From Desulfovibrio mangrovi (GTDB taxonomy: Bacteria > Desulfobacterota > Desulfovibrionia > Desulfovibrionales > Desulfovibrionaceae), in assembly GCF_026230175.1 (NCBI RefSeq), contig NZ_CP104208.1, positions 2,542,001 through 2,606,000 of the forward strand: a stretch of DNA of 64,000 nucleotides. Reading direction: 5' to 3'. The translations under genes were made by a program, and so were the position numbers. The notes beneath the pieces are model-generated. The model saw only the letters and a list, made by a program, of their open reading frames with translations. It did not search any database and had not been told where the DNA came from. The first letter of the stretch is position 1. Every line of letters begins with the position of its first letter. Below, in pieces: positions 36,588-46,516 of the stretch.

Positions 36588-37832
36588 CTACAGCTCCCCG
36601 ACATCGTCGTTCCCGTTGCCTGTGGCCGGGGATTCCGTAGGCAATGCACTGCTCCTGCCGGACGAGAGTTCGTCAGCCTGCCCCCCCGCAAGAACAGCCT
36701 CCATCTCACCGAAAAAGCGCTCCAAGATGGAATTGGATACCAGAAGCCCGTTGCGCGTAAGGCTGAGATACCCGTTGCGGATGCGCACAAGCTGGTTGCG
36801 GTGCAGGGCATGTATGAGCGACTTGTTGTCCTTGATGAAGTCCCGCCCCGTCAGTTCGCGGTAGGCCTTCACCCGCAGGCCGCGCGTGGTCCGCAGGCGC
36901 AGCATCACCAGCTCCTGCACCCGTTCGACAAGGGTGAGGATGTCCGCATCGTGCCCTATCGTGCCGCCGTCCACGGTTGCCGCATACTCCTCCAGCGAAG
37001 AGGGATTGGTCCAGCGCCTGCCCTGCAGGGTGGATACGGCCGCAGGCCCGAGTCCCAGATAGTCCGCCCCCTCCCAGTAACCGAGGTTATGACGGCACTG
37101 AAACCCCATACGCGCGAAGTTGGAAATCTCGTATTGCAGGTATCCCTGCGACTCAAGGTACTCAGCCCCGTAGATGAACATCTTCCCCTGCTCGCTGTCG
37201 TCCGGGAGATTGAGCCTGCCCTTGTACAGCGCCAGCTCAAGCGGGGTTCCCTCTTCAATGGTCAGCCCGTAGCAGGAAAGGTGGTCCGGCCCCAGCCTGA
37301 CTATGGAACGCAGGTCGTCCAGCCAGAGCTTGAGCCGTTGATCCGGCAGGCCCCATATGAAGTCGAGGTTGATATTGGCAAACCCCATGGTACGGGCCAG
37401 CTCAAAAGTGCGTATGGCATCACGGACAGAGTGCGGACGCTCCAGCAGACGAAGCGAGGCGGGATTCATGCTCTGAAATCCCATGCTCAGGCGGTTGATG
37501 CCCGCATCCAGCAGGGTCTGCATATAATCCATGTTCGCCACGGATTCGGGATTAGCCTCAAAGCTCACTTCCGCTGTGCGGGCCACGGAAAATGCCTTGC
37601 GCACACGATCCATGATAGCGGCCACCGCCCGTGCAGGCAGCATGGAGGGCGTTCCCCCGCCGAAGAACACCGTTTCCACGGGCACCCTGCCCAAACGGTC
37701 CCCCCACAGCGCCACCTCGCGCAGCAAGGCATCCACGTAGCGCTGCATGGCATCGCCCCGCGGCACTTCAGAGTAGAACGCGCAATAACCGCACTTGCTG
37801 CGGCAAAAGGGAACATGGATATAGAGAAGCAT
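36588..37832 (-). CDS. hemW: HemW-like radical SAM protein (haem chaperone)
   Basis: A 414-residue radical SAM protein of the HemN-like group. The cluster cysteines are Cys10, Cys14 and Cys17 in FCRSKCGYC; a fourth cysteine of the HemN type (CxxxCxxCxC) is absent, replaced by AF, which points to HemW rather than coproporphyrinogen oxidase. Also present are FFGGGTPS, GINRLSMGFQS and NINLDFIWGLP. HemW inserts haem into respiratory enzymes. The start is set at the motif's usual distance (M at 37832); no strong ribosome site is seen. The hybrid kinase gene follows directly. Confidence 0.9.
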   Translation of the reverse strand: MLLYIHVPFCRSKCGYCAFYSEVPRGDAMQRYVDALLREVALWGDRLGRVPVETVFFGGGTPSMLPARAVAAIMDRVRKAFSVARTAEVSFEANPESVANMDYMQTLLDAGINRLSMGFQSMNPASLRLLERPHSVRDAIRTFELARTMGFANINLDFIWGLPDQRLKLWLDDLRSIVRLGPDHLSCYGLTIEEGTPLELALYKGRLNLPDDSEQGKMFIYGAEYLESQGYLQYEISNFARMGFQCRHNLGYWEGADYLGLGPAAVSTLQGRRWTNPSSLEEYAATVDGGTIGHDADILTLVERVQELVMLRLRTTRGLRVKAYRELTGRDFIKDNKSLIHALHRNQLVRIRNGYLSLTRNGLLVSNSILERFFGEMEAVLAGGQADELSSGRSSALPTESPATGNGNDDVGEL

Positions 37833-37979
37833 GGCGTCGACATTAGAAGGCCGCGGGCGGGGCGTCAAGCAAGGGCAGCTCACCATCCCGGCACTATGTA
37901 CCGAGCTGTCCTCATTTCACCTCTTGCCCCTGCCGGTCATGACGGCCCTGCAGACACAGCAATTCATCACGCCTCTGGC

Positions 37980-38007
37980 TTACAGACCGCTCTTGCAGTA
38001 GTATATC
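37980..38007 (+). promoter_or_regulatory. Candidate promoter of the glycosyltransferase gene
   Basis: -35 TTACAG, 16-nt spacer, -10 TATATC. It lies 123 nt before the start codon. Nothing else is recognisable in the 298-nt divergent gap with hemW. Confidence 0.35.
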
Positions 38008-38130
38008 CTCTTTCAGGAAGCACCGGCAGATGCAGACCTAAGCCTCTGGCCGGTATCAACCGATACAACATATACAACCCCGCAGGGGCCGAAACACTTT
38101 CTCCGGCAATCCCCTTACAGGAACACAACC

Positions 38131-39798
38131 ATGCACGATTCCGCCTTTTCATTCTATCTCCGCAACCACCGCGTCAACGGGTACACGGAACCGGGTCTGG
38201 CCACGTTCTACGCCGAGCAACTGCTGAAAGGACTTGAAGGCCTGCCGCCGGAAACCGGACAAAAACGCATTGCACTGGCCGTGGGGCTGCTACGGCAGGC
38301 CTTGTTGCTCAATCCCTTTGACAAGCAATTGCGCGGGTTGGTGAACCAGCTTGCCAATCCGGCACCGGCCTCGGAGATATTCACGGCATGGCTTGGGGCC
38401 TGCAACAAGGTGCTGGACGACACGGACGAAATCTCCATAAGCAATGCGATGGAACAGGCCGAAGCGTGGAAGCATGATGAACTGCGCCTGCGCGATACGG
38501 CCCTTAATCACCATTCGCTCTGCCTGCGCCACGTCTGTCTCATCAAACTGTGGGAGCTGGGCAACCTGCCCTATTTCACGGATGCCGCCTGCGCAGTCGC
38601 CTCTTCCGAGGCTGGCCCGCTCATCTGCGGCCTCTACGCCTTTGCCGCCCACTCCGCCGGCGATGCCGCCCTGTGCGAAGGCTTGCTCTCCCGTGCGCTC
38701 ATCAACCCCCTCACCCTGAACCTGAAGGCCGAGCGTGCCGCAGCGGCAGGGGATACGGAAACAGCCCGCGGCCTGCTTCTGCGCTCACTGGACGCCCTGC
38801 CCGTACAGATTCATCTGCTGCTGCGCCTGCACGAACTGCTGAGCCCGCCGCAGCCTCCCACGCTTTCTTCCTTGAATAACGACGCGCGCGTCAGCGTACT
38901 GCTCTATACATGGAACAAGCTGGACGTGACCATGGACACCCTGCGCAGCCTGCTGGATTCGGATATCGGCGATGCCCACGTGACCCTGCTCAACAACGGC
39001 TCCACGGCTTTCACGCCGGAGGACTTTGCCGCCGCAGTGGGCAATGTAGCCCAGGGACGGCAAGTGGAAGTGATTCAACTACCCGTGAACATCGGTGCTC
39101 CCGCGGCCCGCAACTGGCTGTGGCAACTGGAATCAAGCCTCAAGGCCGATTACGTGGCGTTTCTTGATGACGACGTATTTCTGCCCAGCAACTGGTTGCG
39201 CTGCTTCCTGCAGGATGCCGCAGAATACCCCGAGGCCACGGTCATCGGCTCCCGCGTGATGAGCCCCGGCGATATACCCACCATCCAGTACGCTGCGCGT
39301 TTCTTCTCGCAGACTGCGACCAACCACATCCGCTTCACCAGTACCGCCCCGCTGTTCATGGACATGCAGCAATACACCTACCGCCGCCCCAGCCTTTCCG
39401 TCATGGGTTGCTGCCACCTGTTCAACCGCAAGGCCTGCGAACGCCTGAACGTGCCGGGGTTCGACGTGCGATTCACCCCCTCGCAGATTGACGACATTGA
39501 ACACGATATTCAGGTTTGGCTTTCGGGCGGCACAGTACTCTATGACGGCAGGGTATGCGTGGTGCACAGGCAGAATGCGGGTGGTGCTCCCCTCAGGACA
39601 GAGGCAAACAGCGGCCATGAGTGGGGTAATCACATGAAGATGGAGATGAAGTTGTCCGGCGATCAACTCGACAGCGTGGACCGTCAGGTACAGGCCCGTG
39701 ATGAGGCCCATCTCAAATGCTGCGTACGCAAAGCATTGCCTGAACTCTCGCAGCGAACGAAAACTTTTTTCGCACAGTGCGGCCTGCTGGACGGGTAA
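38131..39798 (+). CDS. Family 2 glycosyltransferase with an N-terminal helical domain
   Basis: A 555-residue protein. Residues about 1-245 are helical, with TPR-like spacing (AVGLLRQALLLNPFDKQLRGL; ALINPLTLNLKAERAAAAGD). Residues about 250-480 are a GT-A fold: VSVLLYTWNKLDVTMDTLRS at the start, LPVNIGAPAARNWL, and the metal-binding FLDDDVFLPSNW. It probably transfers a sugar to a cell-surface or flagellar acceptor. The helical part may bind the target protein. AGGA lies eight bases before ATG. It is a single gene with a terminator after it. The donor sugar and acceptor are unknown. Confidence 0.85.
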   Translation: MHDSAFSFYLRNHRVNGYTEPGLATFYAEQLLKGLEGLPPETGQKRIALAVGLLRQALLLNPFDKQLRGLVNQLANPAPASEIFTAWLGACNKVLDDTDEISISNAMEQAEAWKHDELRLRDTALNHHSLCLRHVCLIKLWELGNLPYFTDAACAVASSEAGPLICGLYAFAAHSAGDAALCEGLLSRALINPLTLNLKAERAAAAGDTETARGLLLRSLDALPVQIHLLLRLHELLSPPQPPTLSSLNNDARVSVLLYTWNKLDVTMDTLRSLLDSDIGDAHVTLLNNGSTAFTPEDFAAAVGNVAQGRQVEVIQLPVNIGAPAARNWLWQLESSLKADYVAFLDDDVFLPSNWLRCFLQDAAEYPEATVIGSRVMSPGDIPTIQYAARFFSQTATNHIRFTSTAPLFMDMQQYTYRRPSLSVMGCCHLFNRKACERLNVPGFDVRFTPSQIDDIEHDIQVWLSGGTVLYDGRVCVVHRQNAGGAPLRTEANSGHEWGNHMKMEMKLSGDQLDSVDRQVQARDEAHLKCCVRKALPELSQRTKTFFAQCGLLDG

Positions 39799-39820
39799 TC
39801 CACAGCCTGTCAAAAAAACA

Positions 39821-39850
39821 AAAGGCCGACGCCCCTGCGCGTCGGCCTTT
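39821..39850. terminator. Bidirectional terminator between glycosyltransferase and chemoreceptor genes
   Basis: Twelve-base stem AAAGGCCGACGC with its complement and a six-base loop, A-run on the left and T-rich on the right. It serves both converging genes. Confidence 0.88.
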
Positions 39851-39871
39851 CTCAGGTACGGAACCCCCTCA

Positions 39872-41518
39872 TCAGTTCCGCAACTGGTGCATTAATTTCT
39901 TCAGATCATCTGCCATATCCGCCAGACGGCGCACCGTACCGCTCGATACCTGCATCCCGCCGGCGGTGGTCTCAGCTACACTGCTGACCTCTTCCACCGC
40001 ACGCGCTATCTGGCTTGCCGCCACAGACTGCTGTTCCGTTGCCGCGGCAATGGCCCGCACCCGTTCGGCAGATTCTTCGGCAAGGTTGAGAATGGCTGCC
40101 AGCGCGTCGCCGCTGTGCGCTGAAAGCCCGTTGGCAGATTCCACCGCCTTCATGGCCTCATCCATACCCAGCATGTTCCGGTTGGAAGACGCCTGAATGG
40201 CCGCAATGCGCTCTTCCACTTCGCGGGTCGCCTGCATGGTCTTCTCCGCCAGCTTACGCACTTCGTCGGCCACTACGGCAAATCCGCGTCCGGCATCGCC
40301 CGCTCTTGCGGCCTCAATAGCTGCGTTCAGCGCCAGCAGGTTGGTCTGGTCGGCAATCTCGTTGATGACCGTAATCACATCGCCCACAGCCCGGGCATCC
40401 GTACCTAGCGCCTGCATGTCCAGACGCAGGCGGGAGGTGATCTCGTGCACGGCGTTCATTGAGGCACTGGCTTTTTTCACCACCTCGGCGCCATTTCGAG
40501 CCCGATCGGACGTCCCCTGCGTTGCTTCGGAAGCATTTCCCGCACTACGGGTTATTTCACAGACTGAGGCATTCAACTGCGATACGGCTGCGGCTGTTTC
40601 CGCAAGCCTGTCACGCTGCACTCCGGCTCCCTTTGCGGTCTGTCCGACCTGCGAGGAAAGATCGGACGAAGCCCTGGCGAGATCGTCAGCCACACCACGC
40701 GCATCGGTAGCCACGGCCAGAATCCGGTCCAGAAGCACACGTACGCGCTCAGCACTGACATCCGCCTCGGCCTTTGCAGCCTGTGCCTCTTCGGCCATGC
40801 GCCGCGCATCCTGCTCACTCCGGCTAGCCGCCTCCATTCGCTCCACAATGCAACCGACCATCGCGCTGACATCTCTGCCCAACAGCGCAAATTCACCCTG
40901 CAAACCAGACGGGGGACGCGTATCCAGCCTGCCTGCCGCTATGCCGGACGAGTATTCCTGCAATACCCGCATAGAGCGGGTAAGGTCGCGTATGATGAAC
41001 ACCGTGACCAACGCCGTCAGCAGCGCCAAACCGATTTCTGTCCCGGCGATGAGCCAGTTTATCCTGACGCCGAGCTCATGGTACTTTGCGATCGCAATGG
41101 CGCGAAACTCGGTTACCTGCGGTTCAAGAGCACGTCCGGCCTCGATAAGAGCTTCGGTTTCATGACGCGTGACCGCGTCAATCTCCCTGAATGCCACATA
41201 ATATCTATCTATTTTGCGAAGCAGAGCCTCGCCGGAGGTCTTCTTCTCGGGAAACAGGTCTGTCAGGCTGACAACACTCACCCGCGCGGCCTCCAGATGC
41301 CTAGCCACCTGCCGGCTATATGTCTCGCCACCCCGCATGACGTAGTTCTTTTCCTGCCTGCGGGCCTGAAGCACCTCGGCATGGGCCTGCGAGGCCAGCT
41401 CCTCCATCTGCACAAGGCGGATTTTGGCCCTTTCTCCGAACCATCCGGCAGCGAAAATGCCTACATATCCCGCAAGACACACACCTAGAAGCAAATACAG
41501 TTTACGCTTCATCGTCAT
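39872..41518 (-). CDS. Methyl-accepting chemotaxis protein
   Basis: A 548-residue chemoreceptor. Membrane segment 1 (residues about 7-26) and segment 2 (about 154-175) enclose a short helical periplasmic sensor with an alpha-helical bundle character ([15 protein letters not shown] is a typical CHASE3/HBM-like sensor stretch). Then come HAMP (about 176-230), a long coiled coil, and the signalling hairpin with [19 protein letters not shown] and [14 protein letters not shown]. It signals to CheA and CheW, which are not in the window. The ligand is unknown. The gene is monocistronic. Confidence 0.93.
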   Translation of the reverse strand: MTMKRKLYLLLGVCLAGYVGIFAAGWFGERAKIRLVQMEELASQAHAEVLQARRQEKNYVMRGGETYSRQVARHLEAARVSVVSLTDLFPEKKTSGEALLRKIDRYYVAFREIDAVTRHETEALIEAGRALEPQVTEFRAIAIAKYHELGVRINWLIAGTEIGLALLTALVTVFIIRDLTRSMRVLQEYSSGIAAGRLDTRPPSGLQGEFALLGRDVSAMVGCIVERMEAASRSEQDARRMAEEAQAAKAEADVSAERVRVLLDRILAVATDARGVADDLARASSDLSSQVGQTAKGAGVQRDRLAETAAAVSQLNASVCEITRSAGNASEATQGTSDRARNGAEVVKKASASMNAVHEITSRLRLDMQALGTDARAVGDVITVINEIADQTNLLALNAAIEAARAGDAGRGFAVVADEVRKLAEKTMQATREVEERIAAIQASSNRNMLGMDEAMKAVESANGLSAHSGDALAAILNLAEESAERVRAIAAATEQQSVAASQIARAVEEVSSVAETTAGGMQVSSGTVRRLADMADDLKKLMHQLRN

Positions 41519-41627
41519 GACAGCGGCCCTCCCTTGTTACAGACCTGCTTCCCCCAAAGCATACATCATGCCGAGAAAGCGCACTTATTCAATATTCTAC
41601 AACAGGCTGAAATCACGGTTCTTTTAA

Positions 41628-41668
41628 ATAAAAACAAAAAAGGCCGTTCCGCCAGAGGCGAAACGGCC
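41628..41668 (-). terminator. Minus-strand terminator of the GGDEF/EAL gene
   Basis: Eleven-base stem GGCCGTTCCGC/GCGAAACGGCC with one mismatch and an A-rich flank that becomes the U-run on the minus strand. Confidence 0.85.
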
Positions 41669-41711
41669 ATGTTCAGTTCTTTTACGATCCGTTAATTCTG
41701 CGAACGGTTGC

Positions 41712-43865
41712 CTACCACCCGTTGATCTTACGAACGTAGATTTCAAAGTCCGATGCTGGCACAGGACGGGAGAAATAGAAGCCCTGCACCTCGGGACAGC
41801 CGTATTCACGGATAAGATCAAGCTGTTCCTTCGTTTCCACACCTTCCGCAACCACCTGCAGCGAAAGGTTCTTGGCCATGCTGATGACGGTGGAAACAAT
41901 GTTTGCGTCGTTCTCGTCATTCAGAATATCGCGAACGAACGAACGGTCGATCTTCAGCGTATTGATATGGAACGTCTTGAGGTAGTACAGGGATGAATGG
42001 CCCGTTCCGAAGTCGTCAATGGCTGTCAAAATGCCCTTGCCGGCGAGTTGCTCAAGCAGGGAAACGGTCTGCCCGAGATCGCTCATCATGGTGGACTCGG
42101 TAATTTCCAGTTCCAGCAACGATGGCTCAATACCGGATTCATCCAGCGCACTGAACACCATGTCCACGAGATTCGCCCTGAACTGATGTGCAGAGATGTT
42201 CACGGAAACTCGCAGGTCGGCCATGCCCGACTCATGCCACAGGCGGGTCTGGCGGCAGGCCTCACGCAGGATGCGTTCGCCCAGCTGCACGATAAGGCCC
42301 GTTTCTTCGGCAACCGGAATGAACTCGCCGGGATTGCCCACGGTGCCGTCGGCCCTGTGCCAACGCACCAGCGCTTCCATACCCACAACCTTGCCCGTGC
42401 GGATATCCACGCGCGGCTGATAGTAGGGCAGGAATTCATTGTTCTCCAAGCCCTTGCGAATATCCTTTTCAATGGCCAGACGCTTGGTGACCTGTTCCAC
42501 CATGGCCAGATCGAAACGCTGCCAGCTGGAACGTTCACGCGCCTTGGCGCGGTACATGGCAATATCCGCATTCTTGATAAGCGTATCAGGGTCTGCTCCA
42601 TCATTGGGATAGCAGGTCACCCCGATACTGGTACTCATATAGAGTTCATGCTCGTCGATGATGAAAGGATGACGGAAGGCGTTCAGCACGGTTTCCGCCC
42701 ACTTGGCGGCCTCTTCCTCATCAAGGATTCTGGGCAGCAGCACCACGTATTCGTCACCGCCAAGCCGTGCAACCATGCCGCGTTCGCCCACGAGGGCCAG
42801 CAGACGTTCTGCCGTATCCGTAAGCAGCCTGTCCCCTATTCTATGGCCAAGGCTGTCGTTGACGGTCTTGAAGTTGTCGAGGTCAAGGAAAAGCACGGCA
42901 AACCGCCAGTTCGTCTCTGCATACCGGCTGATAAGCGCCGCGATTTCCTGTTTGATCTTGAGACGGTTAGGCAGCCCTGTCAGTTCGTCATGATGGGCCT
43001 GATACGTTATCTGTGCTTCCTTGCGCTTCAGTTCGGTAATATCGTGGAAAGTGCCCACCTCACCGGAACGGTTGCCGTCACGGTCGTAGAAAAAGCTCTT
43101 GTACAGCACAAAATGATGCAGACCGCCGTTGGGGGAGACAAGCTCCATGAAGCAGTTGGTCATCATGCCGTTCGCCCCTGCGGTATCGGGGATACGGCAG
43201 GCAACCTCATCCGGCAGCAGCCGGTGGGAAGACTGGCCCATGATATCTTCCTGCCGCAGGCCGAGCATGTCGCTGAAAACCTTGTTGCATCCGAGATACA
43301 TTCCGCCGAGATCCTTGTAGAAAATCGGGTTCGGAATGGATTCGATGAGGGTTTCGAGAAATTGATTCTTTTCCTGCAGCAGAGCCTGCACTTCCAGCAG
43401 GCGGGCGTTGGCGTTGCGCAATTCACTGGTGCGCATGGAAACTTCCTGCTCCAGACGTTCCTGATACCGGTTGCGTTCTTCCAGCAGACGGGCTCGTTCC
43501 AGAGCCTTGCCTACGGCATGCTCCAGCACCATCATATCCGTGATCGGCTTGGTGACAAAGTCCCAGGCGCCAATACGCAGAGCTTCCACGGCCTCTTCAA
43601 GCACACCCACGCCGGAAACAACAATCACCGGTACTGCGGGGGCTTCCGCCTTCATGCAGCGGACAACCTCCATACCGTCCATCACAGGCATACGCAGGTC
43701 CACGAGCACAAGGTCAGGGTGCTCCGCACGGAACACTTCCAGACCAAGTGCGCCGTTCTCAGCCTGATAGACCTCAAAGCCGCTGTCTTCCAGATAGGCG
43801 ACAATATTCTCACGCACCGTCAGGTCGTCATCAATCGTCAAGATTCGTGCGGGCATATCCTGCAT
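41712..43865 (-). CDS. Response regulator with PAS, GGDEF and EAL domains
   Basis: A 717-residue cytoplasmic regulator of cyclic-di-GMP. The receiver (1-125) has Asp12-14, phospho-acceptor Asp56 in LVDLRMP and Lys106. A coiled coil (125-165) leads to PAS (about 165-285), then GGDEF (about 295-450; motif reads GGDEY, acceptable for activity) and EAL (about 470-710; GMEALVRW, EITES, DDFGTGHSS and EGVET all present). No RxxD inhibitory site precedes GGDEY. It may act as a synthase, a phosphodiesterase or both. The cognate kinase is not adjacent. Confidence 0.95.
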   Translation of the reverse strand: MQDMPARILTIDDDLTVRENIVAYLEDSGFEVYQAENGALGLEVFRAEHPDLVLVDLRMPVMDGMEVVRCMKAEAPAVPVIVVSGVGVLEEAVEALRIGAWDFVTKPITDMMVLEHAVGKALERARLLEERNRYQERLEQEVSMRTSELRNANARLLEVQALLQEKNQFLETLIESIPNPIFYKDLGGMYLGCNKVFSDMLGLRQEDIMGQSSHRLLPDEVACRIPDTAGANGMMTNCFMELVSPNGGLHHFVLYKSFFYDRDGNRSGEVGTFHDITELKRKEAQITYQAHHDELTGLPNRLKIKQEIAALISRYAETNWRFAVLFLDLDNFKTVNDSLGHRIGDRLLTDTAERLLALVGERGMVARLGGDEYVVLLPRILDEEEAAKWAETVLNAFRHPFIIDEHELYMSTSIGVTCYPNDGADPDTLIKNADIAMYRAKARERSSWQRFDLAMVEQVTKRLAIEKDIRKGLENNEFLPYYQPRVDIRTGKVVGMEALVRWHRADGTVGNPGEFIPVAEETGLIVQLGERILREACRQTRLWHESGMADLRVSVNISAHQFRANLVDMVFSALDESGIEPSLLELEITESTMMSDLGQTVSLLEQLAGKGILTAIDDFGTGHSSLYYLKTFHINTLKIDRSFVRDILNDENDANIVSTVISMAKNLSLQVVAEGVETKEQLDLIREYGCPEVQGFYFSRPVPASDFEIYVRKINGW

Positions 43866-44026
43866 CTAAGTCCTGTCCTCTTGTTTGGCCTGTCTTACCA
43901 CCCGGTCCACCACTCTCCGAGCATGCCAAGAGATCAACCTTTTTTCCAGTAAAATATTGAAATACCCACGCAAGACTTCTGGACGTGATCCCTCAAGGCA
44001 ATATATGCTACAATTTCCATGCATCG

Positions 44027-44032
44027 TATAAT
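44027..44032 (+). promoter_or_regulatory. Candidate -10 for the DUF47/Pit operon
   Basis: A perfect TATAAT, 43 nt before the start codon, preceded by a near-match TACAAT at 44009. No convincing -35 or Pho box was found. Confidence 0.35.
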
Positions 44033-44075
44033 CTCAACACTACCATAATCTTTAACAGCACATCAGGATAGCTTC

Positions 44076-44726
44076 ATGGCATTCGGGATTCTCAAAAAGC
44101 AGTTGGGACTGCAGAAGCAATTGGACGAATTTCTCAATCAGGTCAGCGAAGCCTCGCTGCTCCTTCGTCAGGGTGTGGACCTGTTTCTCTCGGAGCGCGA
44201 AAGCGCCTTTGACGAGAAGCTTGAACAGATCACCCAGATAGAACACCGCGGCGACGACATGCGCCGTGCGATTGAAAAGAAACTCTACATCAAAACGCTT
44301 ATTCCCGAATCCCGGGGCGACGTGCTGCAACTGCTGGAACGTTTGGACTCGCTGCTGGACAGCTGCAAGGCCATGCTCTGGCAATTCAAGATTGAACTCC
44401 CGGACTTCCCTGAAGAGGTCCACGGGGAACTGCGCGACCTGACCTCGCACTCCGTGGAGTCCGTGGAAGCAATCGTCCGCTCCACCCGGGCCTTCCTCAG
44501 GACAAGCCCCGAGTTTGCAGATCACATCCACAAAGTTTCATATTGGGAAACCGAATCCGACAAGGTTTCCACCCGCATGATGATGGCCCTGTTCCGCCGC
44601 GAAGACCTCAGCCTGTGCCACAAGGCCCAGCTCAAGGACTTCATCCGCCGCATCTCAAGGATCGCCGACAAAGCCGAAGACGTTGCCGACCGCCTGAGCA
44701 TATACGCCATCAAGCGCATGCTGTAA
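44076..44726 (+). CDS. DUF47/PhoU-like regulator of phosphate transport
   Basis: A 216-residue all-helical protein of the DUF47 (TIGR00153) family, distantly related to PhoU. The charged helix ITQIEHRGDDMRRAIEKKLY and the C-terminal RRISRIADKAEDVADRL carry the acidic metal-binding E/D-xxx-D patterns. It probably controls or tunes the Pit permease encoded 12 nt downstream; the two are a common pair across bacteria. AGGA lies seven bases before ATG. Whether it answers phosphate levels directly is not shown by the sequence. Confidence 0.92.
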   Translation: MAFGILKKQLGLQKQLDEFLNQVSEASLLLRQGVDLFLSERESAFDEKLEQITQIEHRGDDMRRAIEKKLYIKTLIPESRGDVLQLLERLDSLLDSCKAMLWQFKIELPDFPEEVHGELRDLTSHSVESVEAIVRSTRAFLRTSPEFADHIHKVSYWETESDKVSTRMMMALFRREDLSLCHKAQLKDFIRRISRIADKAEDVADRLSIYAIKRML

Positions 44727-44738
44727 CCGGAGCCTGAC

Positions 44739-46220
44739 ATGCTGCCTGTATTTCTTTCCAGCGGCCTGTTTCTGGGCTGGTCTCTCGGAGCCAACGACGC
44801 TTCCAACGTGTTCGGTACGGCCGTTGCCTCGCGCATGGTCAAATTCAGAACCGCCGCAATCATCTGTTCGGTGTTCGTCATCATCGGCGCGGTGGCAGGC
44901 GGTTCGGGCGCATCGCACACCCTTGGCAAACTGGGCGCGGTAAACGCGCTGGCCGGGGCCTTCATGGTCGCCCTGTCCGCCGCTCTCACGGTCTACCTCA
45001 TGACAGTGGCCCGCTATCCCGTTTCCACGTCGCAGGCAATCGTCGGGGCCATTGTCGGGTGGAACCTGTTCACAGGCTCCATCACCGACCCCGCCTCACT
45101 CTCGAAAATCATGATGACATGGGTGGCCTGCCCAGCTCTCTCGGCCATCTTTGCCGTGTCCATGTACATCCCCATCGCCTACGCCATTAAACGGCTGTCC
45201 CTGCACATTCTCACGCTGGACACCATGACCCGCTGGGGACTCATCCTGGCCGGGGCTTTCGGTTCCTACGCGCTGGGGGCCAACAACATCGCCAACGTCA
45301 TGGGCGTTTTCGTCCCCGTGGCACCGTTTCATGACATAACATTCTTCGATACCATTACCCTTTCCCCCGAACAGCAATTATTCTTTCTCGGCGGCCTTGC
45401 CATCGCCACCGGAGTATTCACCTATTCCAGACAGGTCATGATGACCGTAGGGGCGGGTATCGTCCGCCTCAGCCCCATTGCGGCCTTCATCGTGGTCACC
45501 GCACATTCGCTGGTACTGTTCGTATTCTCCTCGCAGGAGCTTTCCAACTTCCTGCACAGCGTCGGCCTGCCCCGCATTCCTCTCGTACCTGTTTCCAGCT
45601 CGCAGGCCATTGTGGGCGCGGTCATCGGCGTAGGGTTGCTCAAGGGGGGCGGCGGCATACGTTGGCGCACGCTGGGTGGCATCGCCTCCAGTTGGGTTAC
45701 CACGCCCATCATGGCTTCGGTGGTTTGTTTTGTCTCCCTGTTCTTCCTGCAGAACGTGTTCAACCAGCAGACATACAGACCCGTGGAGTACGAATTGACC
45801 CCCATGGTCTGGGAGCGCATCGCCACACTACCGGGAGCCAGCGAAGCCACGCATGAGGCGCTGGACGACATGTGGATAGAACGCTACCCCAACGCGCAGG
45901 AATTCAAGACCGCTCTGGAAAACCGCCTTGGCGAAACGTCCCCGCTTGTCCCGCTGATCATGGAATATGCCGAGCTGGACGCCTTCCGCATCACGACAAA
46001 GGCCGTCAACAAGATTGACCGCAACTACCTTACGGATGAGGAAATGGACATCGTGGAGACTCTGGTGGGCCAGGCGTTCACCCACCGCTGGCGCTTTGTG
46101 GAAGTGCTGGAGGAATCCTCCGAGGCCTGGCGTCCCAAAAAAGGCGACGACGAGTTCAACAAGGAACGCAAGCGCAAGCTCAAATACCTGTTTGACACCT
46201 TGCGCGCCGCCTCAGAGTAA
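44739..46220 (+). CDS. pit: Low-affinity inorganic phosphate transporter, Pit family
   Basis: A 493-residue inner-membrane carrier that imports phosphate, likely as a metal-phosphate complex with protons. The two inverted repeat signatures are GANDASNVFGTAV near the N-terminus and GANNIANVMGVFVPV in the second half, along with PVSTSQAIVGAIVG and VPVSSSQAIVGAVIG. About ten membrane segments end near residue 345. The remaining 145 residues are a soluble, charged extension (PNAQEFKTALENRL...KKGDDEFNKERKRK) that most Pit proteins lack. It follows the DUF47 gene with GGAG before ATG. Confidence 0.93.
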   Translation: MLPVFLSSGLFLGWSLGANDASNVFGTAVASRMVKFRTAAIICSVFVIIGAVAGGSGASHTLGKLGAVNALAGAFMVALSAALTVYLMTVARYPVSTSQAIVGAIVGWNLFTGSITDPASLSKIMMTWVACPALSAIFAVSMYIPIAYAIKRLSLHILTLDTMTRWGLILAGAFGSYALGANNIANVMGVFVPVAPFHDITFFDTITLSPEQQLFFLGGLAIATGVFTYSRQVMMTVGAGIVRLSPIAAFIVVTAHSLVLFVFSSQELSNFLHSVGLPRIPLVPVSSSQAIVGAVIGVGLLKGGGGIRWRTLGGIASSWVTTPIMASVVCFVSLFFLQNVFNQQTYRPVEYELTPMVWERIATLPGASEATHEALDDMWIERYPNAQEFKTALENRLGETSPLVPLIMEYAELDAFRITTKAVNKIDRNYLTDEEMDIVETLVGQAFTHRWRFVEVLEESSEAWRPKKGDDEFNKERKRKLKYLFDTLRAASE

Positions 46221-46270
46221 TCTCCCGCCTGAAAGGCATGCCCCAAGAGGCACGCATGGCAGAACAAGAT

Positions 46271-46305
46271 GGCCGGACAGGCATGCAACCTGTCCGGCCT
46301 TTTTT
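46271..46305 (+). terminator. Rho-independent terminator of the DUF47/Pit operon
   Basis: Eleven-base stem GGCCGGACAGG with its complement, seven-base loop, and a run of six T, 50 nt after the pit stop. Confidence 0.95.
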
Positions 46306-46516
46306 CATGCATGCGGAACCGCCCCCCCACAGCCTATGCCGCTCCACGTAACCGGCTCCCGCACAGAGAAAGCGACTGCGAAAACGTCTGCGGAAGAAGA
46401 CATTCTTTCTTCTCACCCCGTTGAGGTAGGCACTCAACATGTGCTATGCTTTAGCCAATCAGCAGAAACATGAAAAAATAATCTGCAACTACTGCATATT
46501 ACATACGGAGACTGCC

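Noticed and set aside
41997-43952. A 651-codon plus-strand frame across the GGDEF/EAL gene
   Set aside because: Shadow of the codon pattern of the real gene; composition is His- and Gln-rich and unlike a protein.
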